A DNA stretch of 64,000 nt. It comes from Nostoc linckia z4. GTDB lineage: Bacteria > Cyanobacteriota > Cyanobacteriia > Cyanobacteriales > Nostocaceae. The position numbers were made by a program, and so were the translations under genes. Below, one piece after another: positions 43,961-52,484 of the stretch (positions within the stretch are counted from its first letter, which is position 1; each line of letters opens with the position of its first letter). The DNA lies in NCBI RefSeq assembly GCF_002608075.1, contig NZ_LAHA01000045.1, positions 1 through 64,000 of the forward strand. The letters run 5' to 3'. Below the pieces are notes generated by a model that was given only the letters and a program-made list of their open reading frames with translations, was not told the origin of the DNA and made no database searches.

Positions 43961-44623
43961 TTATATATCTTGCAGTTTTGCCACCAATTCTGCACGCGCT
44001 GAAACCTTCAATTTCCGAAACATTCTCTTCAAGGCTTGCTTGACGGAATTTTGAGTAATCCAGAGTCTTTCGCCGATTTCTGCATTTGTTAATCCCTGCG
44101 CCACCAATTCGGCAATTTCTAATTCACGGGGTGTGAGAGGACTTGCTAAAAGCGAATTGGAGATTTTTGGTTTTGCGCGTAGGGTTGCCATTTTTGCTGA
44201 CAAATGAATGCATAAAGCGCTTAAGTCAGCTAAATCATTGCCATTAAAAGGAGGATTTCCCTTGTCACGCGCTAGGTTAAGGGTTCCGATAAGACGACCA
44301 TCGCAAACAATTGGCCCGGTCATGACGTGTTCGTGGTCGTGGCGGGAGCAAAAATGCTTCCAGTCTCCTGGAGATAATAATAATTGCTCGTGAGCCGGAG
44401 CGTGACGCTCAACCACGTAGCGTCCCACTGGATTGCTTTCTAAGCAGACTGCTGGAATAGCTGGAATATCAATCTCAGCGGTTGGTTGTTCGTCTAGGAG
44501 ATAGATACCCCAATTTTGCACGCCAAAATGGTCGCTAATTTTGTCCGTGAGAGCCAGTCTTAATTCTTGCTCGTTTTGGACGTTAGCGATCGCATGAAAT
44601 ACGGCGTGAAGAGAATTAACCAT
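43961..44623 (-). CDS. GAF domain LuxR-type transcription regulator
   Basis: The protein of about 220 residues has an N-terminal GAF domain (HAIANVQNEQELR through GTLNLARD) and a C-terminal LuxR helix-turn-helix (LTPRELEIAELVAQGLTNAEIGERL). There is no receiver domain, so control is by a ligand or protein bound to GAF. I chose ATG 44623; an in-frame TTG at 44650 would add nine residues. It is divergent from the DUF3386 gene, which it may regulate. Confidence 0.85.
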   Translation of the reverse strand: MVNSLHAVFHAIANVQNEQELRLALTDKISDHFGVQNWGIYLLDEQPTAEIDIPAIPAVCLESNPVGRYVVERHAPAHEQLLLSPGDWKHFCSRHDHEHVMTGPIVCDGRLIGTLNLARDKGNPPFNGNDLADLSALCIHLSAKMATLRAKPKISNSLLASPLTPRELEIAELVAQGLTNAEIGERLWITQNSVKQALKRMFRKLKVSARAELVAKLQDI

Positions 44624-44723
44624 AAGTGTACCCAGTTGGGGACTATCCAAGCCTCAACAATTACTTCTATGCTAATACCAAGAATACTAAAACGCTAATT
44701 ACAGTAGCGACTAGGAGAAGCAC

Positions 44724-45380
44724 ATGACAGTTACACAACTCTCTGCTCAGGAACTTTTCCGGGCTGCTTATGAGAACCGCTATACTTGGGACAAAAATTT
44801 CCCCGGTTACACTGCAAATATTACCTATAAGCATGATAATAAGGTCTTCACAGGCAAAGTAATTATCAACGCCAATCTCAAAGCCGAAGTTTTGGACGTA
44901 GAGGACGAGTCAGCCAAGCAAGCAATTCACGGCCAAGCTTGGGAAATCGCTATTCACCGCGTCCGTCGCAGCTTTGAAGATACCCACAGCGCCAATACCT
45001 TTAGCTATGGTAAAACTGACGAAACTGGTGCAGTTGAACTTTTAGTTGGTGGTAAGGCTGACGGCGATAAATACAAAGTCCGCAACAATGAAGTGTGCCA
45101 CGTTCACCGCCTCATCCACGGTACTTTTGTGACAATTGACACCTTCAGCAGCCACGACACTGGCGAAGGTTACTTATCTCACACTTATGATTCTGTCTAC
45201 CACGACCCCAAAACTGGCGAACAAAAGGGCGGTAGAAGCGAATTTACCGATGAGTACGAAAAAGTGGGCGATTATTTCATCTTAAATCGCCGCGAAATTC
45301 GCACCGAAATCAATGGGGAAGTGTCAATTCAAGAATTTGTTTTCTCTGATATCAAATTGTTGGAACCTGTTGCTGCTTAA
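44724..45380 (+). CDS. DUF3386 family protein
   Basis: The 218-residue soluble protein matches the DUF3386 family of cyanobacteria, with AYENRYTWDKNFPGY near the start and FVFSDIKLLEP at the end. No catalytic motif is evident and the function is unknown. A good ribosome site (aggag) precedes the ATG at 44724, and a HIP1-containing hairpin terminator follows. Confidence 0.85.
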   Translation: MTVTQLSAQELFRAAYENRYTWDKNFPGYTANITYKHDNKVFTGKVIINANLKAEVLDVEDESAKQAIHGQAWEIAIHRVRRSFEDTHSANTFSYGKTDETGAVELLVGGKADGDKYKVRNNEVCHVHRLIHGTFVTIDTFSSHDTGEGYLSHTYDSVYHDPKTGEQKGGRSEFTDEYEKVGDYFILNRREIRTEINGEVSIQEFVFSDIKLLEPVAA

Positions 45381-45406
45381 GTAATATTTGGCATTATAAA
45401 TTAGTA

Positions 45407-45450
45407 GCGATCGCTCTTGATTTTCGAGGAGCGATCGCTTTTATTTTTTG
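45407..45450 (+). terminator. Rho-independent terminator built on HIP1 palindromes
   Basis: AGCGATCGCTC (45407-45417) pairs with GAGCGATCGCT (45430-45440) and is followed by TTTATTTTTT, a strong intrinsic terminator for the DUF3386 gene. Two HIP1 octamers form the stem. Confidence 0.85.
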
Positions 45451-45538
45451 GTGCTTTTATTCATGGAGATTGTATGGCGATTGCTTGGTATATAATCAAT
45501 GATATAAAAAATCAACTGTTTTGCAGAGAGTAAACAAA

Positions 45539-45856
45539 ATGACACAACTATCTTCTAATCACACACCGCGTCGAGGAAGAATATTTCCAGAAAGTCAACT
45601 ATCACCTGAAGAAAAAACACGACGTAAGGCTAAAGATGAGATATTTTATCAGCGTTGTAGAGTAATATTTGATAGAGTTCAACCACAATTAATTAAAGAA
45701 CACTATGATTGGTTCATAGTTATAGAACCTGATAGCGGAGAATATTTTATAGATCCCAATGAAGATCTTGCTAGGCAAAAAGCTCGTGAAAGATATTCTG
45801 ACAAGATGCGTCTTATGATGCGAATCAATGAAACTGGAGCCTGCGGTAGAATATGA
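45539..45856 (+). CDS. Small hypothetical protein paired with a retropepsin-like protein
   Basis: The 105-residue, charged protein begins MTQLSSNHTPRRGR and contains HYDWFIVIEPDSGEYFIDPN and DLARQKARERY. I know no function; the second half looks like small cyanobacterial proteins found beside aspartyl-protease-like partners. The next gene overlaps by 4 bp (ATGA). The tight pair is reminiscent of toxin-antitoxin or protease-regulator couples, but nothing proves that. Confidence 0.7.
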   Translation: MTQLSSNHTPRRGRIFPESQLSPEEKTRRKAKDEIFYQRCRVIFDRVQPQLIKEHYDWFIVIEPDSGEYFIDPNEDLARQKARERYSDKMRLMMRINETGACGRI

Positions 45857-46218
45857 TTTTCGGTGAATTTAATAGTAGAGGAGAGTTAATTTTTGAAATT
45901 AGTTTGATTGCGGCTGATGGTGATGTTATCCCAGTTCAAGCACTATTAGATACAGGCTTTACTGGTTGGTTAGCAATTGATAACCAAGATGCTCTGAGTT
46001 TGGGATGGTTGGGTGATAATCAAAGAGAAGATATGCAGACAGCGAGGGGACTCACACAGTTTAATCTTTATCAAGGAACTATACTTTTAGGCGAGAAAGA
46101 GTTCTTGATTCCAGTATTGGGAGGAGATGAACTGCAAGACATTCTCTTGGGTGTACGTTGGTTACGAACAAAACGATTAGTGGCAGATTTTCCAGCAGGA
46201 GTGTTGACATTAGGATAA
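45853..46218 (+). CDS. Retropepsin-like aspartyl protease family protein
   Basis: The 121-residue protein has the pepsin/retropepsin active-site motif LLDTGFTGW near residue 32 and an ILLGVRWLR segment near the C-terminus, the usual two landmarks of single-domain clan AA proteins, which work as dimers. It is translationally coupled to the small charged protein upstream. Substrate and role are unknown. Confidence 0.8.
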   Translation: MIFGEFNSRGELIFEISLIAADGDVIPVQALLDTGFTGWLAIDNQDALSLGWLGDNQREDMQTARGLTQFNLYQGTILLGEKEFLIPVLGGDELQDILLGVRWLRTKRLVADFPAGVLTLG

Positions 46219-46267
46219 CGGCTTATTTGAAAATAAAAATAAAATTTTTCTTATATATACAGTCCTA

Positions 46268-47074
46268 TTAACTACCAGTTGAACAGTAGTATCGCTCACC
46301 TAATTTCCAAACTTTAAGTGTAACGATCAAAAATAAAATTCCTGCCATTGGAGAGACGTAACAAAACCACAAAGGTACTAAAAATGTATCTTGTTTTTCT
46401 AGAACTGCAAGCAAAGGAAAATAGCTCACGCAAGCAAGGGGTATGAAGTAAGTGAAAAATCTTTGAAACCACTTGCTATAAATTGCAAAAGGATATTGAG
46501 CAGTTTCCACTCCGCCATAAGTGAGGATGTTCATAATTTCCAAAGATTCAATAGTCCAGAATGTCAAAGTTGCTTGGACGATAACTATACCTAAAAATAG
46601 TGCGATCGCTCCAATAAAGGAAGTGCCTAAAAGCCACGCAATTTTAATCGTAAAAGAAATATGGAGAGTTGACAGCGACCACCATGTAACGACAAATCCT
46701 TGAAAAAATCTACCAATTCTTTTTAAGGTAAATTCCGTGCCTAGAAGTTGCAGCACTGTAGCGCGTGGACGAAGCAGTAAACGGTCAAAATCACCGTTTT
46801 TAATTATTCTTCCAAATGAATCAAACCCTCGTCCTAAAGCATCAGCACAGGCAAAAGAAATATTAACCATTCCATAAAATAGAGCTACTTCATTCAAAGT
46901 CCACGTACCAATACTATTAAAACGAGTAAAAAGCGCCCAGATGCCAAAAAATTCCACTACAGTTACTAAAAACTGTCCTAAAATTTGAAGTAAAAAGGAA
47001 ACTTTATACTGCATTTGCGATTTTAAAGATACTGAGATATATCGAATGTAGAGAAAAAAATTATTCAAAAACAT
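46268..47074 (-). CDS. ABC-2 type exporter permease (second subunit)
   Basis: The 268-residue protein has six predicted membrane segments and resembles the ABC-2 permeases (DUF990-like) that pair with a second permease and an ATPase of the daunorubicin-resistance type. Conserved-looking pieces are GRGFDSFGRIIKNGDFDRLLLRP and a late FFTYFIPLACVSYFPL. Partner genes lie upstream at 47405-48223 and 48340-49338. The 330 bp before it carry a dispersed element, which may weaken co-transcription. Substrate unknown. Confidence 0.85.
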   Translation of the reverse strand: MFLNNFFLYIRYISVSLKSQMQYKVSFLLQILGQFLVTVVEFFGIWALFTRFNSIGTWTLNEVALFYGMVNISFACADALGRGFDSFGRIIKNGDFDRLLLRPRATVLQLLGTEFTLKRIGRFFQGFVVTWWSLSTLHISFTIKIAWLLGTSFIGAIALFLGIVIVQATLTFWTIESLEIMNILTYGGVETAQYPFAIYSKWFQRFFTYFIPLACVSYFPLLAVLEKQDTFLVPLWFCYVSPMAGILFLIVTLKVWKLGERYYCSTGS

Positions 47075-47404
47075 ATTAATTTTAAATTTTGCATTGCAAA
47101 TATAATTTTAAAATGTAGTAGCGTGTCAAAGCTAAAATGTTGCAATAGATTTTATTGTGGGATGGGTGTCCTCACCCGTCCGGGCGGGCAGGATGCCCAC
47201 CCCACAAGAGTTTACTAATGCACTATTTTAGTCTAGACACGTCAGTAGGGTGTGTTATGGCGTAACGTCTAATGCACCTCAATACTAAGTATTTTAAGAC
47301 TGTGCGTTGCACTGCGTGACAACACACCCTAATAATTGAAAATTTTTATAATTAGATTTTGAATAATTCAATCCAAAATCCAAAATCCAAAATCTCAAAT
47401 TGTC
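47075..47404. other. Intergenic region between ABC permeases, made of dispersed repeats
   Basis: It contains the inverted-repeat element at 47121-47242, a second palindromic piece starting TAGGGTGTGTTATGGCGTAA and ending CAACACACCCTA (47247-47331), and AATCCAAA heptamer repeats (47371-47400). No gene is present. Confidence 0.7.
47121..47242. repeat. Inverted-repeat element, CGTGTC family
   Basis: The ends GCGTGTCAAAGCTAAAAT and the complement of GACGTGTCTAGACTAAAAT are inverted. A GTGGGATGGGTGTCC / GGATGCCCACCCCAC hairpin lies inside. It looks like a non-autonomous element inserted in the exporter operon. Confidence 0.65.
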
Positions 47405-48223
47405 TTATCCTCCTTGAATTACAAGTTTTTTCACACCCTGTTTTACAAGAAAACGCCCAAGAATAACTATAATAAATATCCAAAATAATTGATGTAACAA
47501 TACATAAAATATTTCGTTTGGTAGAAGATTACCAGTAAAAAGTCGAAAAGGCCGATCCATAAGTCCTGAGAAAGGAAGTGCATTTAACAAAGGCTTGAAC
47601 CACTCAGGAAAAAGTGGCAAAGGAACAATCATGCCAGAAAAGATAATAATCAAAGTGGGGAGGATATTATTAACTCCTTCGCCAGAAAGCGTCCACATCA
47701 TTGATATAGTCAGAAGCATTGTTAATGCAGATGAAAGTAGAATTGCAGCAATAAAGGAGATAAAAAAGGCAAAAAAAGCTGCAAATGAGGGTGGAAAAGA
47801 AAGCGATCGCTCCGAAAACCCCATCAGTGGAAAAATCAACATTGTTACAGTCACAAGAGGAATAGCACGCAAGATAACGGGTGCTGTGCGAAGCGCTAAA
47901 GCACGAGTAAACCAGAAATTATAAAGGTCTGTAGGTCGCAGCAAATCGTAGCCGACTGCACCGGATCGGATTAAATCTTGAATCTCGCGATCGCCTGACC
48001 AAGGAGCGATCGCCATTAAAAACGCTTGTCCCAGCCATACATATCCCACAGCCTCTTGAAGAGTCATAGGTTGAGTAGAGGTGGTATGAGTGAAAAATGC
48101 CTCTAGAACCATTACTTTTACAAACCCCCAAAAAAACTGAGTTGCAACTCCAGCCAATGCAGCTGTCCGATATTGCAACAACAGCGCAAATCTCGCAATA
48201 AATAGTGACCAATATGCTTTCAT
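47405..48223 (-). CDS. ABC-2 type exporter permease (first subunit)
   Basis: The 272-residue protein has six predicted membrane segments. GAVGYDLLRPTDLYNFWFTRALALR is the ABC-2 permease signature loop, matching the loop in the partner permease. The basic C-terminus ends KLVIQGG. With the ATPase upstream and the other permease downstream it would form a heteromeric exporter. Substrate is unknown; the type is used for drugs, lipids or polysaccharides. Confidence 0.87.
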   Translation of the reverse strand: MKAYWSLFIARFALLLQYRTAALAGVATQFFWGFVKVMVLEAFFTHTTSTQPMTLQEAVGYVWLGQAFLMAIAPWSGDREIQDLIRSGAVGYDLLRPTDLYNFWFTRALALRTAPVILRAIPLVTVTMLIFPLMGFSERSLSFPPSFAAFFAFFISFIAAILLSSALTMLLTISMMWTLSGEGVNNILPTLIIIFSGMIVPLPLFPEWFKPLLNALPFSGLMDRPFRLFTGNLLPNEIFYVLLHQLFWIFIIVILGRFLVKQGVKKLVIQGG

Positions 48224-48339
48224 AACTAATAGTAAATAAGGAGCCAGAATTCAGAACTCAGAATTCAGAACTCAGAATTCAGAAGTAAAATTGGCTTAAT
48301 GTTTGACTAGTAATCCAATGACCAATGACTAATGATAAA

Positions 48340-49332
48340 TTAATATAAAATTCCTCCTGACTTGGCATAAAGTTCAGCAACTATTTCCTCAATCGGTGGA
48401 TTTTCGACAAAAAGATCCGCGACTTCATTTTTTGAAGTTACTTGATTAATAAGAGATGCAGCAGAAAGCTTTGTAGGATCGAAAGCCAGAGTTACAGTAC
48501 GACCTTCTTTAGAAATGATACTAACTCCTTCTTCTTCAAAAAAGAAATCATCATTTATTAGGTCTATTCTTAAGTATCGACGTGAGGAAACTTGAGAACG
48601 CAATGCTGTCAAAGTTCCATCACAAAGAATCTCACCGCCACCAATAATAATGACGCGATCGCACAATGCCTCGATATCATCCATATCATGGGTAGTCAGG
48701 ATAGTAGTTACTTGATGAGTTTTATTCAAGGTTTTGATAAATTTTCTGACCGCAAGCTTTGAAACTGCATCAAGGCCGATAGTTGGTTCATCGAGAAATA
48801 GAATTTCTGGTCTGTGCAACATTGCGGCGGCAAAATCACATCGCATCCTTTGACCAAGGCTTAACTGTCTCACGGGAGTATAGAGAAAACTCTCAAGACC
48901 AAGCAAATCAATCATTTCTTGGCGTGTCTTGCGATATCCTGAATCAGGAACGCGATAAATATCCCGCAGCAAATCAAAAGACTCAATTACTGGTAAATCC
49001 CACCAAAGTTGCGATCGCTGGCCAAACACTACTCCAATACGACTAACATGGCGGATTCTATCTTTCCAAGGAGTTTGCCCGCCGATTATACATGTTCCGC
49101 TAGTTGGTACTAAAATACCACTTAAAATTTTAATAGTAGTCGATTTTCCCGCTCCATTTGGCCCAATGTATCCTACAAGTTCTCCTTGTTCAACAGAGAA
49201 TGAAACTCCTTTCAAAGCATGAACGATTGTTGTTTTTCGCTGCACAAGACCTTTAACGGAACCAAAAAATCCAGAGGAACGTTGAGACACAAAAAAACTC
49301 TTTTTCAAGTCTTCCACAATAATCTGAGGCAT
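48340..49332 (-). CDS. ABC exporter ATPase (drug-resistance type)
   Basis: The ATPase of about 330 residues has Walker A YIGPNGAGKSTTIKIL near residue 55, signature LSLGQRMRCDFAAAML, Walker B PEILFLDEPTIGLD and the switch His in TTHDMDD. A C-terminal domain after residue 240 is typical of the natA/ccmA-like class. ATG 49332 (MPQIIVEDLKKSF) is chosen over an in-frame TTG two codons earlier. It begins the three-gene exporter operon. Confidence 0.92.
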   Translation of the reverse strand: MPQIIVEDLKKSFFVSQRSSGFFGSVKGLVQRKTTIVHALKGVSFSVEQGELVGYIGPNGAGKSTTIKILSGILVPTSGTCIIGGQTPWKDRIRHVSRIGVVFGQRSQLWWDLPVIESFDLLRDIYRVPDSGYRKTRQEMIDLLGLESFLYTPVRQLSLGQRMRCDFAAAMLHRPEILFLDEPTIGLDAVSKLAVRKFIKTLNKTHQVTTILTTHDMDDIEALCDRVIIIGGGEILCDGTLTALRSQVSSRRYLRIDLINDDFFFEEEGVSIISKEGRTVTLAFDPTKLSAASLINQVTSKNEVADLFVENPPIEEIVAELYAKSGGILY

Positions 49333-49660
49333 ATACAAATCCTATTTGATTGGTAAAGTTAATCGTGTAGGTAGGTAGCCAACTTGTATTGAGCGTAGTC
49401 GAAGTATAGTAATCCGATTTGATTCCTGAAATTATCTGCGTAGGTAGGGAACAGGGAATAGGGAACAGGGAACAGAAAAGAAGGGTATAGATGTGTACTG
49501 AATCTTGTTCAAAAATCAAATAGGAGTCCTATATAAGCAACAGATATTTTTAATGAATAATTTAAGATTCTATATATTGCTCGTCTTTTATTATTAGTAA
49601 AATGCTCTATATGAAAATTTAAGTGTTCTCACTTATTGGGAAACTAAATTATATCGAAAT
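49333..49660. other. Divergent intergenic region with a dispersed element
   Basis: It contains the ATAGGAATCC-family copy at 49405-49534 with GGGAACAGG tandem repeats in its centre. The rest is AT-rich and should contain divergent promoters for the ABC exporter and the AhpD-like gene. Confidence 0.6.
49405..49534. repeat. Inverted-repeat element, ATAGGAATCC family, copy 2
   Basis: It starts TATAGTAATCCGATTTGATT and ends AAAAATCAAATAGGAGTCCTATA. The centre is a GGGAACAGGGAATA-type run. The ends match those of the other three copies. Confidence 0.75.
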
Positions 49661-50053
49661 ATGACTAAACTCATTGAGTACGAACAAGCCACCGACGAAG
49701 TGCGTGCAGTATACGACGATATTCGCGCCACACGCCAAAATGACTATATCAATAATTTCTGGAAAGCCATAGCTAACCATCCTCCCACCTTGCAACGAAC
49801 ATGGCAAGCGGTGAAAGAAGTTATGACTAGTCCTGGTGAAATCGATCCACTGATGCGGGAACTGATTTATATTGCCGTGAGTGCCACAAATGGCTGCGAA
49901 TATTGCATTGCCTCGCATACAGCCTCGGCACGTGCCAAGGGAATGAATGATACCATGTTTGGGGAATTAATGGCGATCGCTGCCACTGCCAATATGACTA
50001 ACCGCCTGGCCAATGGCTATCAAATTCCTGTGGATGAGCGATTTAAAACATAG
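49661..50053 (+). CDS. AhpD/carboxymuconolactone decarboxylase-like protein
   Basis: The 130-residue all-helical protein carries the AhpD-type redox site C79-E-Y-C82 with H86 (GCEYCIASHTASARAKG), and LMRELIYIAVSATN before it. AhpD-like proteins use this thiol pair in peroxidase support reactions. The real substrate is unknown. It starts at ATG 49661 and may be co-transcribed with the hydrolase and oxygenase genes that follow on the same strand. Confidence 0.85.
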   Translation: MTKLIEYEQATDEVRAVYDDIRATRQNDYINNFWKAIANHPPTLQRTWQAVKEVMTSPGEIDPLMRELIYIAVSATNGCEYCIASHTASARAKGMNDTMFGELMAIAATANMTNRLANGYQIPVDERFKT

Positions 50054-50180
50054 AAATTGCTACTCAAAAAGTAAAAATTAAAAAAGTAATTTACATAAAT
50101 ATAAAAGGCAGATAATTATTTTTGTCTTTTACATTTTTACTTTTTCTTCTTATTACCAGCTATTCATAAAAATATTAATT

Positions 50181-51002
50181 ATGCCAAAGATTAAAATTAA
50201 CGGAATTGATTTGTTTTATGATATTAAAGGAACGGGGGAACCTTTAGTATTAATAGCTGGCTTTCTTTGCGATCATGCTTATTGGTCGCTGATTATTCCG
50301 TCTTTGGTTTCAAAATATCAAGTTATTCGCATAGATAACCGGGGTATGGGGCGGAGTTCTGCTCCTGACAGTCAATATAATATTAAACAAATGGCTGATG
50401 ATATTGCAGCATTGTTAGATTATATCGGCATTGATAAGGTACATTTAGCAGGTCATTCGATGGGCGGTCAAATTGCCCAAGAACTAGTTTTAGCATACCC
50501 TCAAAAAATACAAAGTCTGATGCTACTTTCATCTTTGGCAAAAGGTGATGAATTATTCAACAGCATCATAAAAACTTGGGGTGAGCTTCTCAACCATGTA
50601 GACTTAAAACTCTATGAAAAAATCGTCTTGCCTTGGATATTTACAGATACATTCTATTCAATTCCTGGAATGATAGAAGGTCTCATTGAATTTGCCATCA
50701 AATATCCCTTCCCACCTGCAACTCATTCACTTTATCATCACAGCCAAGCCATGCTTGAGTTTGATACAACAGACCGCCTACAACAAATTCATTGTCCCAC
50801 CTTAGTTTTGGTTGGGAAACAAGATATTCTCACACCACTCAAATTTTCCCAGCAACTTGCTCAAGGTATTCCTAATGCTGAACTTGTAGTCATCAACCGT
50901 GGTGGTCATGGTTTTTTAATTGAGTCTTCAGATGCTGTAGTTTCAGCAATGCTCAATTTTTTACAAAAGTTAAAGCCTGCTTATACTAATTTTGGGTTTT
51001 AG
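50181..51002 (+). CDS. Alpha/beta hydrolase
   Basis: The 273-residue protein has a classical alpha/beta hydrolase fold with the nucleophile in GHSMGG (S93), an Asp in VGKQDILTP and the His in RGGHGFLIE. The oxyanion region is LIAGFLCDHAYW. No secretion signal is seen. The reaction is unknown; relatives include carboxylic ester hydrolases and 3-oxoadipate enol-lactonase-like enzymes. Confidence 0.88.
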   Translation: MPKIKINGIDLFYDIKGTGEPLVLIAGFLCDHAYWSLIIPSLVSKYQVIRIDNRGMGRSSAPDSQYNIKQMADDIAALLDYIGIDKVHLAGHSMGGQIAQELVLAYPQKIQSLMLLSSLAKGDELFNSIIKTWGELLNHVDLKLYEKIVLPWIFTDTFYSIPGMIEGLIEFAIKYPFPPATHSLYHHSQAMLEFDTTDRLQQIHCPTLVLVGKQDILTPLKFSQQLAQGIPNAELVVINRGGHGFLIESSDAVVSAMLNFLQKLKPAYTNFGF

Positions 51003-51119
51003 TCATTAATCATTCATAATAACATCGAAAATCTTTTAATCGAAAATTTGCAAATCTTGTGATTGCTCCATGAGGTCAATCCAAAATCTAAAATCTAAAA
51101 TCTAAAATTACTTAATCCT

Positions 51120-52235
51120 ATGCAACCTCTTACTGTTGGCGACCCAATTCCCTGGTTTATTCTTCCTTCAACCTCAAACCCGAATTTTCACTTTAACTCG
51201 GTTGGTGGATACCGTAGTGTTTTGTTTTTTTTCGGAAGCTCAAAAAACAATTATAGTCGCCAGATTATTGATGAATTCTCTAAAAGGCAGCAACAATTTG
51301 CTTACTACAAAGTGCCTTTCTTTGGTGTCAGCATAGACCCAAATGACACTTTTTTGGCAGAATTAATTGAAAATAAAACTTATTTCAAATTTATTTGGGA
51401 TTTTGAAGGGAAAGTTAGCTTTCAATATGGTGTTTGCCAACCAAGGAATCAAGAAAGCAATGAATTACAATATAAACCAACAATTTTTGTTTTAAATGAA
51501 AATTTACGAATTATCAAAGTTTTGCCAATTTCTACTAATACTAATTCTTGCGAAGAAGTGTTTGAATTTATCAAAACTTTACCTGCGATCGCTGAAAATA
51601 TTCCCGCAACTAGACAAGCACCTGTTTTATTTATACCAAATGTTTTAGACCGAAGTTTTTGCCAGCATTTAATCAATTTATACGAAGGAGACGGTGGTCA
51701 AGAGTCTGGCTTTATGCGACAAATCGATGGCAAAACAGTTGGAGTTTATGACTATGATTTTAAAAAACGTCGAGACTATTTAATTTCTGAACCTGAATTA
51801 TTAAAGCAAATCAATTATCTGATTATGCGACGAGTTAAACCAGAAATTGAAAAGGCTTTTCAATTCACCATCACTCGCTTTGAACGCTACCTAGTATCTT
51901 GTTACGAAGCAACTGATAAAGGCTTTTTTAATCGTCATCGCGATAATACTACAAAAGGCACTGCTCACCGACGGTTTGCTATGTCATTAAATCTCAATAC
52001 CGGCGCTTATCAAGGTGGTGATTTGCTGTTTCCAGAATATGGACTCCAGCTTTATACTCCAAATGTTGGAGAAGCAGTGATTTTTTCTTGTTCGCTACTC
52101 CATGAGGCTACCCCAGTCATCAACGGACGGCGGTTTGTTTTACTGTCATTCTTTTACAACGAAGAAGATGCTAAGTTACGCCAAGAAAATACCAAGTATC
52201 TTGTAGTCAACAATAGCGAAGCTGATAATCAATAA
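51120..52235 (+). CDS. Peroxiredoxin-fold / 2-oxoglutarate-Fe(II) oxygenase fusion
   Basis: The 371-residue protein joins two domains. Residues 1-160 look like an AhpC/TSA peroxiredoxin fold (VGDPIPWFILPS, FFGVSIDPNDTFL), but the segment that should contain the peroxidatic Cys reads FGSSKNNYSR, with no Cys. Residues 165-360 form a prolyl-4-hydroxylase-like oxygenase with the iron ligands in FFNRHRDNTTK (HxD) and SLLHEATPV (His), and an Arg in INGRRFVLLSFF for 2-oxoglutarate. The oxygenase half looks active, while the peroxiredoxin half is probably a binding module. The substrate is unknown. The gene follows AATCTAAA heptamer repeats. Confidence 0.85.
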   Translation: MQPLTVGDPIPWFILPSTSNPNFHFNSVGGYRSVLFFFGSSKNNYSRQIIDEFSKRQQQFAYYKVPFFGVSIDPNDTFLAELIENKTYFKFIWDFEGKVSFQYGVCQPRNQESNELQYKPTIFVLNENLRIIKVLPISTNTNSCEEVFEFIKTLPAIAENIPATRQAPVLFIPNVLDRSFCQHLINLYEGDGGQESGFMRQIDGKTVGVYDYDFKKRRDYLISEPELLKQINYLIMRRVKPEIEKAFQFTITRFERYLVSCYEATDKGFFNRHRDNTTKGTAHRRFAMSLNLNTGAYQGGDLLFPEYGLQLYTPNVGEAVIFSCSLLHEATPVINGRRFVLLSFFYNEEDAKLRQENTKYLVVNNSEADNQ

Positions 52236-52261
52236 AAAAGCAAGATGATGTCATCAAAATA

Positions 52262-52468
52262 TATAGGAATCCGATTTGACTAATGAACAAAGCTACGCTT
52301 TGTCTCCCCTCCCCGAACTACCGGGGAGGTAATTAAGGGGTGGGGTGCAATGGCTGTGGAAATCATAACTAATTATGCGGACATGATATTAGATGTGAGA
52401 ATTATTAACAGTCAACAGTCAACAGTCAACATTAATATTTTTCACAACTCAAATAGGATTGCTATATA
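52262..52468. repeat. Inverted-repeat element, ATAGGAATCC family, copy 3
   Basis: It starts TATAGGAATCCGATTTGA and ends CAAATAGGATTGCTATATA. The centre holds CCCTCCCCGAACTACCGGGG and three AGTCAAC heptamers. It lies between convergent genes. Confidence 0.7.
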
Positions 52469-52484
52469 TGCCATTAGCCAAATA

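Noticed and set aside
45539..46218. Toxin-antitoxin module
   Set aside because: Gene overlap and size fit, but no toxin fold is seen; the second protein is retropepsin-like. Kept as an unexplained pair only.
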